From Hemerocallis citrina (taxonomy: Eukaryota; Streptophyta; Magnoliopsida; Asparagales; Asphodelaceae): a stretch of DNA of 64,000 nucleotides. The stretch's first letter is position 1. Each line of letters starts with the position of its first letter. The notes beneath the pieces are model-generated. The model did no database searches. It saw only the letters and a list, made by a program, of their open reading frames with translations, and was not told the DNA's origin. The stretch spans positions 45,374,754-45,438,753 of the forward strand of contig CM030364.1 in NCBI GenBank assembly GCA_017893485.1, in the 5' to 3' direction. This document shows positions 47,601-58,713 of the stretch, in pieces. The position numbers and the translations under genes were made by a program.

Positions 47601-47628
47601 CCGGCCCGTTTGCAACCGAAGAACGCTC
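44610..47628. repeat. Right terminal inverted repeat with seven ~341 bp units
   Basis: Inverted counterpart of 30864-33700. Units carry ACTTGTAGAAG or variants at 44674, 45017, 45358, 45699, 46040, 46380 and 46724. There is one unit more than on the left. The outer part has the leader (GGGTTTCGATCGTCGGAG), two TTAACCCGTTCTT...ACGGGTTAA hairpins (47450-47530) and the terminal block. The minus-strand frames of ~61 codons at 44995, 45336 and 45677 recur with the unit and are not genes. Confidence 0.9.
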
Positions 47629-47652
47629 TATATATATATATATATATATATA

Positions 47653-48076
47653 AGTGGGATATGGCAGGATACTCTTTATGGGTAATAAACTTGTGAGTGT
47701 GAAATGAGGCCGTTTCTAGGAGAATGAAGAGATGCTACATTCTCCAAGTTCACTCACAATTAACCAGGGTTGTTCAAGGCCAAAATGAACACAACAAGAG
47801 AACCTAGTTCTATGAGGAGATGAAACTGTGTGATAGTTATTATCTAGGTTCACATCAAAGCCCAGGTAGTTCAAGACATCATGTTCACTACTTGGTCAAG
47901 TGAATCTGATGGCTACTCACTAAGGGTGGTTCAAAGTTGAAAAATTACTACCATTCCTGATACAGTTATTTTCCGATTGTACTCTCAGAGTCTTTTCTGT
48001 CATGTCTTTTTCTGTCATGTCTTTTTCTGTCGTGTCTGGATTACATGGTCTGGTCATTTCCATTCATGTGGGAGAT
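47653..48076 (+). mobile_element. 3' internal tail of an upstream copia copy
   Basis: Nearly identical to 56751-57170, the sequence between RNase H and the 3' LTR of the downstream copia (GTGGGATATGGCAGGATACT to CATTCATGTGGGAGAT). It directly abuts the LTR at 48077, so that LTR serves as 3' LTR for this remnant and 5' LTR for the next copy. Its left side is cut at the AT tract next to the TIR transposon. Confidence 0.85.
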
Positions 48077-49042
48077 TGTTGGAAATAGTTTTGGCATATT
48101 TTCCGGGCTGGATTCCGGTGCGCTCTGGCCACCGGCGGCACCGCAAAATTGATTGGATTACGTTCCTCTCGTCGAGTACTATTCCGTAATGTACTCACTT
48201 GCCAAAAATGGTTTTCGTATGGATGAGAAATATAGGTCCAAAGTTGGGTACTCGAAATGTACTAACTTGGGCAGTTGGAATGGATAGTCCCACATCAGAA
48301 GATGGGAAATATTTTCTCTAGTATATAAGCTAAAGAAATGGACTAAAGGGCGCAGCCCTGGGGTTACCACTAATGTGTACTGGAGAGAGGACCTAGCCAA
48401 AATAACAAACCCACATGCGCGCGCACGCGCCCGGCCCGGCCCCGGTCCCGGCTCGGCTCGGTTTGGTCGGGTCTGGTCTGGTCTGACTGGTTTGGTTTGG
48501 CTTGGCTTGGCTCTGGCCTATATTTTTTTGCCCCGCTCCAAAATTTTCCCCAGTTACTGTTGAGGCTTTTTAAATTCTGAAACTGGTACCATTACTCTAT
48601 AACAGCAGAGTAATGGCTCACCAGTTACATTTTTGAACTATTACTCTACTGTTACAGAGTAATGGAACCTTCAGTTACTCCACTTCTCTTATAAGACCAG
48701 TAATTTTTATCTGCCAGTACACAGAGTTTTAAACATTCCGAATCTCCTTCTTCTTCTTTTTCTTCCTCCTCTGAGTCAGAGTCTGAGAGTAGAGCACAGC
48801 TACTGGTTCGCTGAGATCCCTGAAGCTAGGGTGTTGCTCTTTAGGGAAAAGAAATAAAGTTGTATCCTGAGAGGCAATTCGTTAACCACCGTCACACTAC
48901 AGAGTGCATTTTCCTTTAAGGACATAGATCTTAATCTCGACTCTGTATTAAAGTATCTGTTTTGTTCATTTATTTCCTGAAATTGTATTTCTTCACAAAT
49001 ATTGTTAGCATTTTCCTATTTTATGAAATTCAAGTTCTAACA
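48077..49042 (+). repeat. Copia 5' LTR (966 bp)
   Basis: TGTTGGAAATAG...AAGTTCTAACA. A TATATAAG box lies at 48322-48329. It matches the 3' LTR (57171-58105), with a ~60-base insertion/deletion difference near 48800-48870. A (CG)-rich GCGCGCACGCGC segment near 48417-48430 follows the leader. Confidence 0.88.
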
Positions 49043-49158
49043 ATCTTAAAGAAAAATTTTTCCTCTAGTCAACAGTTTTTGTAAAGATTATTTACAGGTA
49101 CTGTTATCATTTCGGAAAAACAAAACAACTAAAAATTCTATTTAAACTATTTCAGAAC

Positions 49159-50098
49159 ATGGAAAACACACAAAACGATAATGTCAGTGGACTTATCAGT
49201 GCACAAACACCAGTGACCCAAAATGTGACTGCATAATCGGTTGCGGCACAAACGGTCGTTCTACCCACACATATAACTATGGGAGAAAAACCAGAAAAGT
49301 TTAGTGGAAATGGATTCAAGAAGTGACAAGGGAAGATGTAGTTCTACCTGACAACCTTGAAGCTCGACAGGTTTCTCACTGAAACTGCCCCTATGCTGGC
49401 ACCTATGGATGCGCACTCTGTTGCTGCGGTTGATGCATGGACTCAGGGTGATTATCTCTGCAGTAACTACATCCTGAACGACTTGGTAGACCCACTCTAC
49501 AATGTCTACTGTGTCTTCAAGACTTCCAAACTTCTGTGAGGGTCTTTGGAGAAGAAGTACAAAACAGAAGACACCTGCTCTAAGAAGTTTCTAGTTGGCA
49601 AATTTCTGAACTACAAGATGGTTGATTCCAAGAAAGTTATGAGTCAAATTCAGGAACTGCAGGTGATAATACACGAAATCACTACAAAGAACATGACGTT
49701 GTGTGAACCATTCCAGGTTGCAGCGTTCATTGAGAAACTTCCACCTGGATGGAAGGAATTTAAGAACTACCTCAAGCACAAGAGAAAGGAGATGTCTCTT
49801 GAAGACCTGATAGTCAGGTTGCAGATTGAAGAAGAAAATCGCAAGGCTGGTAGGTCCTATGGAAATCAGTCAATAGAAAAGGCCAACATGGTGGAACACG
49901 AACAGAAGGGCAAAAAGAGGAAGTTCTTGCCACAGGCCTCGAACAAAAAAACCTACCGCAAAAAGGTTTGCTGGAAAATGCCACAAGTGTTGTAAGCTGG
50001 GGCACAAAAATTCTGACTGCCACAGCAAGGACAACAACCGTGCTGGAACTGGGCAGGCAAAAGGGAATGACAAATCTCATGCACACGTAGCTGAGAAC
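49159..50098 (+). pseudogene. Copia gag, multiple stops
   Basis: Begins MENTQNDN at 49159. Gag-type sequence (GEKPEKFSGNGFKK, then LDRFLTETAPML, IHEITTKNM, PPGWKEFKNYLKHKRKEMSL) is interrupted by stops near 49235, 49325, 49340 and 49539. At least two of these are TGA where related Gag proteins have tryptophan. A frameshift near 49985 precedes a zinc knuckle reading [15 protein letters not shown]. The frame 49546-49995 is the longest surviving piece. Confidence 0.85.
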
Positions 50099-52999
50099 TT
50101 GTCCACTAGTCTCTCTGACTTGGATCTCTGTGCTATTGTATCGGAGGTAAATCTGGTGGGGAGCAATTCTCGTGAGTGGTGGTACGATATTCGGGCCACC
50201 AAGCACATCTGCTCGGATAAGGAGATGTTCACTTCATACCAGAAGTGCAACAAGAATGAACAGTTATTCATGGGGAATTCTTCCACCTCCAAAATTGCAG
50301 GAACAGGGAAGATAGTGCTGAAGATGACTTCAGGCAAGCAACTAACACTCACCAATGTGTTACACGTTCCAAATATTAGAAAGAACCTGGTCTCGGGATC
50401 TTTGCTAAGCAAGAATGGATTTAAGGTTGTTGCTTCTGATAATTTTGTACTTTCTAAGAATGGGGTGTACTTGGGAAAAGAGTATGTAAAGGATGGACTG
50501 TTCAAATTCAATGTAATGACAGTCATCCCAAAATCTATTGTTCCTGTTGTTCCCAAAATTAATGAAATTAATCATATTGCTTATTGTTGAGTCTTCTTCT
50601 TTTTGGTATGAAAGACTAGGCCATATTAATTTCAATTCTCTGCGTAGATTAATTAACATGAATTTACTACCAAAATTTAAGGTAGGCAACTGCGCAAAAT
50701 GTGAAGTTTGCACAGAGGCCAAACTCACTAAAACTCCATTCCGTTTTGTAGAAAGAAACACTGAAACTCTAGGTCTAATTCACACGGATCTGTATGAATT
50801 GAAATACGTGCAGACCAGAGGCGGCAAAAAGTATTTTGTGACATTCATAGACGATTGCAAAAAGTTCTGTTATGTATACTTGTTACATAGCAAAAATGAG
50901 GCCTTGGATAAATTCAAGGAATATAAGATTAAGGTTGAGAATGAACTTGGAAAAATGATTAAAATCGTTAGGAGTGATAGAGTAGGGGAATATGATGCAC
51001 TATTTAATATGTTCTGCTCTGAATATGGAATAGTTCATCAGAAAACTGCTCCTTACTCACCTGAATCAAACGGTATTGCCGAGCGCAAGAACCGAACTCT
51101 AAAGGAGATGATGAATGCCTTGTTGATGAATTCTGGGTTACCCCAAAACATGTGGGGAGAAGCGTTGCTGACTGCCAACTATATTCTCAATAAAATACCT
51201 CACAAGAAAACTGGTAAGAGACTATACGAACTGTGGAAAGGCAATGTACCTTCCTATAAATACCTCAAAGTGTGGGGGAGTCTAGAAAAAGTGACAGTAC
51301 CTAATCCAAAACAGGTCACAATAAGACCTAAGACCATTGATTGCATATTCATAGGCTATGCACACAACATTAGTGCATATCGGTTCTTGATATATAAATT
51401 AGATATACCGGACATCCATGTGAATACAATAATAGAATCATGGAATACTTCCTTTTTTGAACACGTGTTTTCGTGCAAGGATGCTATGTATCCCAAACGT
51501 ACACGTGAACAAGGAAATGCAAGCACCTCAGTTGATGAACCAAGACATGATAATGATGAGCCCAGACGAAGTAAACGGGCTAAAACATCAAAGATTTGGT
51601 CCTGACTTTGTAACAGCCTTTCTGTTAGAGAATGAGCCCAGAAAATTCAAGGAAGCCATGTCTACGCCTGATGATCCTATGTGGAAGGAAGCAATAAAAA
51701 GTGAAATAGACTCTATTATGCAAAATCATACATGAGAGTCGGTCGATTTGCCTTCTGGGTGTAAAGCTTTAGGAAGCAAATGGATTTTCAAGCAAAAATT
51801 GAAACCAAATGGTTCAATAGAGAAACATAAGGAGAGACTTGTGGTACAAGGATTTAGGCAAAAGGAAGGCCTAGACTTCTTTGATACTTATTCTCCAGTC
51901 ACAAGAATAACTTTCATAAGAATGCTGATAGCAATTGCAGTTCTACGTAACCTCGAAATACATCAGATGGATGTCAAAACCGCATTTCTAAGTAGGGATT
52001 TAGAAGAGGAAATATACATGAAACAACCTGAGGGTTACGTAGTTCCTGGACAGGAAAACAAGGTGTGCAGGCTTGTAAAATCCTTGTACGGACTGAAACA
52101 AGCTCCAAAGCAGTGGCATGCAAAATTTGACAATGTTATGATGTCAAATGGTTTCAAAATAAATGAATGTGATAAGTATATCTACATCAAAGATACTCAA
52201 AATAGATACATTCTGGTGTGTCTGTATGTAGATGACATGCTCGCTATAATGAGCATTATCAAACAAACTAAGAATATGCTTAGTGGCAAGTTTGATATGA
52301 AAGATTTAGGAGTTGCAGATGTCATACTAGGAATCAAAGTTTCAGGACATCTGAGGGAATTACTCTATCTCAAGCTCATTACGCTGAGAAAGTACTTGAA
52401 AGATTCAAGAATTACTCAAATGAGACTGCCAAACTCCTGTGGATCCCAGTCTTCACTTGTTGAAAAATATGGGTGACAGTATATCACAATTGGAATATGC
52501 ATGTGTAATCGGTAGTCCAATGTACTTAACAAATTGTACAAGTCCGAACTTGGCACATTCAGTAAATGTTCTGATCCGCTACACAAGTAATCCAGGACGA
52601 AGTCACTGGAAAGGAATAACTAGAGTATTGAACTACTTGCGACATACTCAGAGTTATGGGCTGCATTACACCAGATATCCAGCAGTACTAGAAGGCTACA
52701 GTGATGCCAACTGGATATCGGACTCCAAGAACTCGAAATCCACAAGTGGGTATGTCTTCACTCTTGGTGGTGCAGCTGTGTCATGGAAATCCTCTAACGT
52801 TACTGGCCAGATCCACCATGGAATCTGAGTTTATTGCTTTAGACAAAGCGGCAGAGGAAGCAGAGTGACTTCGAAACTTTTTAGAGGATATTCTCATGTG
52901 GGAAAAACTAGTGCCTGCTATATGTGTACACTGTGACAGCCAATCGGCTATAGCAAGAGCGCTGAGTTGTATGTATAATGGTATGTCTCGTCATATCAG
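50099..52999 (+). pseudogene. Copia pol (protease, integrase, RT, RNase H), broken
   Basis: Protease at ~50170 reads [12 protein letters not shown], so the D-[ST]-G-A catalytic motif is lost. Integrase 50538-51605 keeps the HHCC-like start (WYERLGHINF...CEVC), D (LIHTDLYEL), D (RSDRVGEYD) and E (SPESNGIAERKNRTL). RT spans 51610-52476 with KWIFKQKL, QMDVKTAFL, GLKQAPKQWHAKFD and an intact LYVDDML box; a TGA at 51733-51735 replaces the tryptophan of the TWELV-like motif. RNase H from 52439 includes [20 protein letters not shown], then is out of frame after ~52815 and is cut by the solo LTR at 53016. Confidence 0.88.
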
Positions 53000-53015
53000 A
53001 AGGTGACACAAAACC

Positions 53016-56000
53016 TGTAACGCCCCGGATCCCCGTTACCGGACATCCATGATGCAACCAGAATCTTTGCCTTCAAATACATCTCAACACAGTAATAATA
53101 CGGAAATTTAAAAACTTTTTATTGCCAAATAAAATCATTACATCATTGATTACAACCAATATCTTGTTCTTGAACAAGAATACAAATTACATTAACTCAT
53201 TACATCTTATTACAAAATATTTACCAACTCCTCTTGTAAAGCTATCAGCTGTCTTCCGGAATGGTAATCAAATGATCACCGTCAAAGCCCCGCTGAGTAG
53301 TCAATCTGCTTCCCTAGGGCTTGCTCCTCAGCTTGAGTCTTCTGCTGCGCAACTCTGATACTTCTGCACCTGCTCGAAAAGTAGGACCAGTACCTAAAAT
53401 GTGGGGAACGTCAGTACTTTGACTGACGCAATGCTGATAAGAAACAGTGATCTCCAAACTGGCAATCACAAACCATTTTGAATGGAAAAAGAAACATGCA
53501 TCCTAATTCCCTAGTGTTCGTATATGCCATGATTCTACAGCTAGATGCATCAATCACATGCCTACTGCTAATGCAAGCAAGACTTTGGAGAACACATGCA
53601 TCCCATACTACATATGTCCCCAAATCTAGCTGTCTTTCTCCATATTTCAGGAATTCAAACCCTCGCCATGCATCCTACTCTTGTACTCAACCTGTTCCCA
53701 ATAGATTTCCGTATCTTAGGAGATTGCATTCATTCGGTCTAATTCTGCGCTGCATTCCCTAAAAGTGGTGGTCGTGTTTTCCACTTAGTATCCGCGTACG
53801 GACCTCACTCAAAAAGCCGTGAAAACCTTCCGGTACGAAACCTTGTACCCAATAACCTTCCGGTACAGGCCATGCACCCAATGACGTCAATGATTTATAT
53901 ATAGAACAAACCCATGCGCATAGGAACATGATGGCTTCAAGGGTCAAATCCCCCTATCCGATAGGAGCACATCCCGTTCCTTACTCCGGCTCTTTGGGAA
54001 TTAACAGATCAAGATACGAGACCGCAAACTCAAAACCTAAGAACCAAATCCGCATCCCTACGATAGAAAAAGTACAACACCCGACTATGGTCTGCTAGTA
54101 CTAATGCAATGTACAAAACCCTAATACATCCCTCTCATCCAAGACTCACTCTAACCATTCAGGTAAAAGATTATTGCTTCCAAAACTCTTCCCATCGACT
54201 ACTAGTCCCAGCGATACAAGTCTTGCTCGCCACTTCTCCTAGCTTGGAGTCGTCCTTCACCATGGCCCGCGTTCATCCTTAACCGGCATGAAATACAATT
54301 TGATGGCACCACTAGGACATCCAATGCCTCGGTGAAAGTTCACATCTAGGTCGATAGACGTAGGGTATCACCCTACCCTAGTGACTAACTCGAGTCACAA
54401 CAAACCTCCACAGGATTCAAACCAATAAGACCATCAAGACACAATTCATTTCCGAACAGCGATTCATCAACTCTTAGGTACACAAGGGGAACAGTTATCC
54501 CAATACTTAGCCAAAACCATGACTAAACAACTAATGGTGTTCTGCCTGAAACTTAAAAAGATCATAACTCCCACAATACAACTCAAATTCTAGTGTTCAA
54601 GCCTAATCTAGAAAGGTAAAGACCTAGGCTAAAACTCTCTAGTTGATCATCACCTCAGATTCAGTCATCTAAATCCTCAAATTTGCTTCACAAGCCTCAG
54701 CCTGTGTACTTCCTATACACTGGCTGCACCTTACCGATAGCATAAGATCCTACCTGCTCATCGGAACGCTACCAATCCACGTTCTATGAAAAGGTGTAAA
54801 TGTCCTTTACAACTTCCTAGTTGATCACCAATCCAAATTATGTCATTTGATCACCCTAAAACAGACATTACTCTCAGGTATACAGAACCTCTAAGCCTTA
54901 CTCAAACAGAGCCTTCAGCTCAAACCTGGTTTCTATCTAATCTTGCAAAAATCATATTTAATAATCTACTCACAAAAATTTCTTCAAAGAAGGCTTGTTT
55001 GAAAGCTCTAGCTGTCTAATACAAATTCCTAGTAGTACACTTCCTCGAATTTTGCTCTTACAGAGCCTCAACTGTATCATATTATCAAAGTGTTCATTCT
55101 GACTGAGTTAAGCACAGTACATGCTATAAAATTCATCATAAATCATATACTTATCAAATGATCACCAAATTTGTATTACAGAAACTAGACATTATTATGA
55201 ACAATATGAAAAAAGATTCATACTAAAATTCCAAGTATTCACTGAGTTTTATCTGCTTCAAATAAGCATAAAAATCATACTGTTCTTCAGTTACAGTCTT
55301 AACTTTTGTTGATAGATTAATTTTGAATATGCATGTAACTTCATCCAATTAATTTCATGAATTTTTCGTAGTGTCTAAATACATGTAAGAAAACATGGTA
55401 AAATTTTTAGCCATAGATCATATGCCAATTAATTATAAGAATTCCATCAATCTCAGGTATCACAGTAAACAGATCATGCTTCTGCCTTACGGCTCTGTCC
55501 CAAAAATGGATTTTATTAAAATACTAAACATCATCAGAAAATTCCGAAACAATTCATGCACCATATAGACATGTATGAGATCAATCTGTGGAAGTTTCAT
55601 CATCAGATTCCAAGTAGTTTGTTCTCGGGAAAATCTAGAAAATGACAGGCAGATCAAGATTTTCTGTTCTAGTTTCAGATTACTAACAATCTACTCTTAG
55701 ACAATCATTCTAAGGATACCACTACTCATGCATGCAAGAAAATCAAAAAGAATGAACAAGAATGAGATTAGAAAACTCCCCATCCTGAGTTGCTTGAGAA
55801 GTTGTCTTGAGTTGTTCCTCCAAAGATTCTTTTCCAAGTGAGAACTTCTCTCAAATTTCTCCTTTATTTTTCTCCTTCTCTTTTCTTTTTCTTGTTCTGA
55901 AAATTCCAGAGCTCTAGAGTGGGAGGGGGGAGGGGGGGTTTAATGAAAAGGGAGTGAGGAAGAGAGGGGGAGGTCGGACCATAGGGGTAGGGAGGTGTAA

Positions 56001-56398
56001 GGTGGTGAGGTGGCAAGTGGTTTTGCCAAAAACCAAGTCCTTTAGCCCATTGTTTTGAGTTGGAACTTGACTGAAATTTTTGATCCTTGATCAAGCCTTA
56101 AATGAGATGTGAGAGGTTAGATTTGTGTGTATGCAAAGTATACCCATTGTAGCTTCATACAATTGCATATTTGCATACATACCGTACTCAAAACTAGTGC
56201 ATGTACCAATATTGGTCCGTCTCATTCTCGTGCATTGTCAAGAATGCAATCATCCACACTAACCGCCCCGCAAACAACAAATAAATGCACCTCACATCAA
56301 TTATACGTATATAATCAAACAACACTGCAATATATACATACATACAGACAAATAATATATACATATATATAAAAGCATTATATTTCCGAGGTATTACA
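53016..56398 (-). mobile_element. Solo LTR (3,383 bp) with AAACC target duplication
   Basis: TGTAACGCCCCGGATCC at the left and GAGGTATTACA at the right, with AAACC at 53011-53015 and 56399-56403. It shares the CCCATACTACAT and CCCTCGCCATGCAT landmarks with the LTRs at 3937 and 18984, placing it in the same gypsy family on the minus strand. Copia RNase H coding resumes exactly after the right duplication. It contains a G-rich run at 55920-55938 and no gene. Confidence 0.92.
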
Positions 56399-56403
56399 AA
56401 ACC

Positions 56404-57170
56404 ATTAAACAACTGCTCTCTAATGGAATAATCTCTATAGAGTATATAAAATCGGCCGACAACCTAGCGGATCTATTTACTAAAGGTTTTTCACGAGAGC
56501 AAGTTGTGAGATCATCAAGAGGAATGGGTTTAAAGTCTATGACGAAAGAGGATACTTGATGGAAACCCTACCTAGGAATTGGAGATCCCAAGATCTAGGT
56601 TCAAGGGGACGACTAAATCTTGTTAAATCGACGTGAGCACTGAGATATTAAAATATCATACCCACTCTTAGGATGATAAAACAGTGCTACCTGCAAAGGG
56701 TTAGGATAAGCTTGGCTTTTAATGATTCCCATAGCTTTGAAATAAAAGTGGGATATGGCAGGATACTCTTTATGGGAAATAAACTTGTGAGTGTGAAATG
56801 AGGCCGTTTCTAAGAGAATAAAGATATGCTACATTCTCCAAGTTGACTCACGATTAACATGGGTTGTTCAAGGCCAAAATGAACACAACAAGAGAACCTA
56901 GTTCTGTGAGGAGATGAAACTACGTGATAGTTATTGTCTATGTTCACATCAAAGCCCGGGTAGTTCAAGACATCATGTTCACTACCTGGTCAAGTGAATT
57001 CGATGGCTACTCACTAAGGGTGGTTCAAAGTTGAAAAATTACTATCATTCCTGATACAGTTGTTTTCCAATTGTACTCTCAGAGTCTTTTCTGTCATGTG
57101 TTTTTCTGTCATGTCTTTTTCTGTTGTGTCTGGATTACATGGTCTGGTCATTTCCATTCATGTGAGGGAT
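56404..57170 (+). pseudogene. End of copia RNase H and 3' untranslated part
   Basis: After the solo LTR the frame reads IKQLLSNG...EYIKSADNLADLFTKGFS, the conserved C-terminal end of copia Pol, stopping at TGA 56558-56560. The rest is the 3' non-coding part up to a short purine tract (GTGAGGGAT, 57162-57170) before the 3' LTR. Confidence 0.85.
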
Positions 57171-58105
57171 TGTTGGAAATAGTTTTGTCATATTTTTCGG
57201 GCTGAATTCCGGTGGGCTCCGGCCACTGGCGGCGCTGCAAAATTGATTGGATTATGTTCCTCTCGTCGAGTACTATTCCGTAATGTACTCACTTGCCAAA
57301 AATGGTTTTCGTATGAATGAGAAATATAGGTCCAAAGTTGGGTACTCAAAATGTACTAACTTGGGGAGTTGGAATGGATAGTCCCACATCAGAAGATGGA
57401 AAATATTTTCTCTAGTATATAGGCTAAAGAAATGGACTAAAGGGCGTAGCCCTGGGGTTACCACTAACGTGTAGTGGAGAGAGGACCTAGCCAAAATAAC
57501 AATCCCACACACGCGCGCGCACGCGCCTGGCCCGACCCGGCCCTGGTCCCCGCTCGGCTCAGTTTGGTCTGGTCTGATTTGGTCTGACTGATTTGGTTTG
57601 GTTTGGCTTGGCTCTGGCCTATATTATTTTTTGCCCCGCTCCAAAATTTTTCCCAGTTTACTGTTGAGGCTTTTCAAATTCTGTAACTGGTACCATTACT
57701 CTGTAACAGCAAAGTAATGGCTCATCAGTTACATTTTTGAACCATTACTTTACTATTACAGACTAATGGACCATTACTCTGCTGTTGCAGAGTAATGGTC
57801 CCTTCACTTAATCCTCTTCTCCTATAAGACCAGTAATTTTTGTCTGCCAGTACACAGAATTTTAAACACTCCGAATCTCCTTCTTCTTCTTCTTCTTCCT
57901 CTGAGTCAGAGTCTGAAAGTACAACACAGCTACTAGGCAATTCGTCAGCTATCGTCACACTATGGGGCAAACTTTGCTTTAAGGAAAGAGATCTTAATCT
58001 TGACTCTGTATTGAAGTGTCTGCTTTGTTCTTTTATTTCTTGTAATTGTATTTCTTCACAAATATTGTTAGCATTTTTCTATTTTATGAAATTCAAGTTC
58101 TAACC
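57171..58105 (+). repeat. Copia 3' LTR (935 bp)
   Basis: TGTTGGAAATAG...AAGTTCTAACC. It matches 48077-49042. The TATA box has drifted to TATATAGG at 57415. The acidic minus-strand frame at 57725-57970 comes from a CTTCTTCTT tract in the LTR and is not a gene. The LTR ends about 20 bases from the stop codon of the candidate host gene remnant. Confidence 0.88.
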
Positions 58106-58126
58106 GCATTTTGCCATTTCCCTACA

Positions 58127-58686
58127 TTAATAGTTGAGATCAAACAACTTGGTTTTCTTCTTAGTTGGAGTTGGCATGTCCAAGGCAGAATTTGGGCACT
58201 TAGGCTCCGCTTTTGGTACCAAGACACACAGAGAACAACCAGGACAAAGATTTATCATCATCGACTCAGCATAGATCTCATCCGAACCAACCTAATCAAT
58301 CACTTCCTTCTCCTTGCTCTTACCCGGTTGCTTCATCACCGATAGAGATCATCCATGTTTCGGATCTAGGTTCATGTTAAATTCATATGATTTGCTTTCA
58401 CCTGCAAGGGTGGATATGAATTTTCGGACATCGGGGCTGAGGCCACGCTAAGGCCTCCAGGAAAAGTGAACTTCTGCAGCTGTAAAGAAAAGAGAAAAAA
58501 CAAATAGTGAGTTATTATTATTCTTTAAGAAATAATAGTATGACTGAAATTTGAAAAAAACAAAAAAACAAAAGACTTAAAACTTTTTTCTTGCTCTCTG
58601 TCATCACCATTGCCACCAATAAAATTTGTAGTGACCAATTCTTCCATTTCTCGCTTCCTCCCATCCTGGTTCAAATAGTTGGTCAT
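58127..58686 (-). pseudogene. Candidate remnant of a small host gene (zinc-ribbon-like, DLN tail)
   Basis: Three coding-like blocks on the minus strand. (1) ATG at 58686, with MTNYLNQDGRKREMEELVTT, to about 58590. (2) 58479-58402, open in phase 0, preceded by a strong poly-pyrimidine TTTACAG acceptor and followed by CAG|GTGAAA. (3) 58291-58127, 54 codons with INLCPGCSLCVLVPK, EPKCPNS and the end KLFDLNY before TAA. The C-x2-C...C-P pattern resembles short plant zinc-ribbon proteins, with the fourth cysteine replaced by serine; the DLN end recalls EAR-type repressor motifs. No clear donor ends block 1, and the acceptor for block 3 is poor, so it may be decayed. Function not assigned. Confidence 0.4.
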
Positions 58687-58713
58687 TCTGGTTAGAGTTT
58701 AGGACAATGGGGA

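Larger units (their letters stand above)
30864..47628. mobile_element. 16.8 kb Mutator-like TIR transposon with FAR1-type transposase and PMD gene
   Basis: The first ~58 bases (GAGCGTTCTTCGGTTGCAAA...) recur inverted at 47571-47628 with about two mismatches. Homology continues inward for ~2.8-3.0 kb on each side. Inside are two convergent genes: a MULE/FAR1 transposase on plus and a plant-mobile-domain protein on minus, both with open frames after plausible splicing. Both flanks are (TA)n; TATATATAT adjoins each end, compatible with a 9-base MULE target duplication but uninformative in a microsatellite. The plan resembles maize MuDR, where convergent mudrA and mudrB are driven from the TIRs. 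The copy looks potentially autonomous. Confidence 0.9.
48077..58105 (+). mobile_element. Ty1/copia element, split by a solo LTR
   Basis: LTRs at 48077-49042 and 57171-58105 flank gag, protease, integrase, RT and RNase H in copia order. The element is interrupted by a 3.4 kb solo LTR inside RNase H. I see no standard TGGTATCAGAGC after the 5' LTR; the following sequence (ATCTTAAAGAAAAATT) leaves the primer unclear. Several stops replace tryptophan codons. Not functional. Confidence 0.88.

Noticed and set aside
30864..47628. Helitron or two independent insertions
   Set aside because: The inverted ends and mirrored TIR arrays, leaders and hairpins on both sides tie the interval into one TIR element; no Rep/helicase is present.
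57725..57970. Acidic 81-codon minus-strand frame (SDSDSEEEEEEEGD)
   Set aside because: Comes from a CTTCTTCTT tract in the copia LTR; the matching tract in the other LTR is frame-broken.
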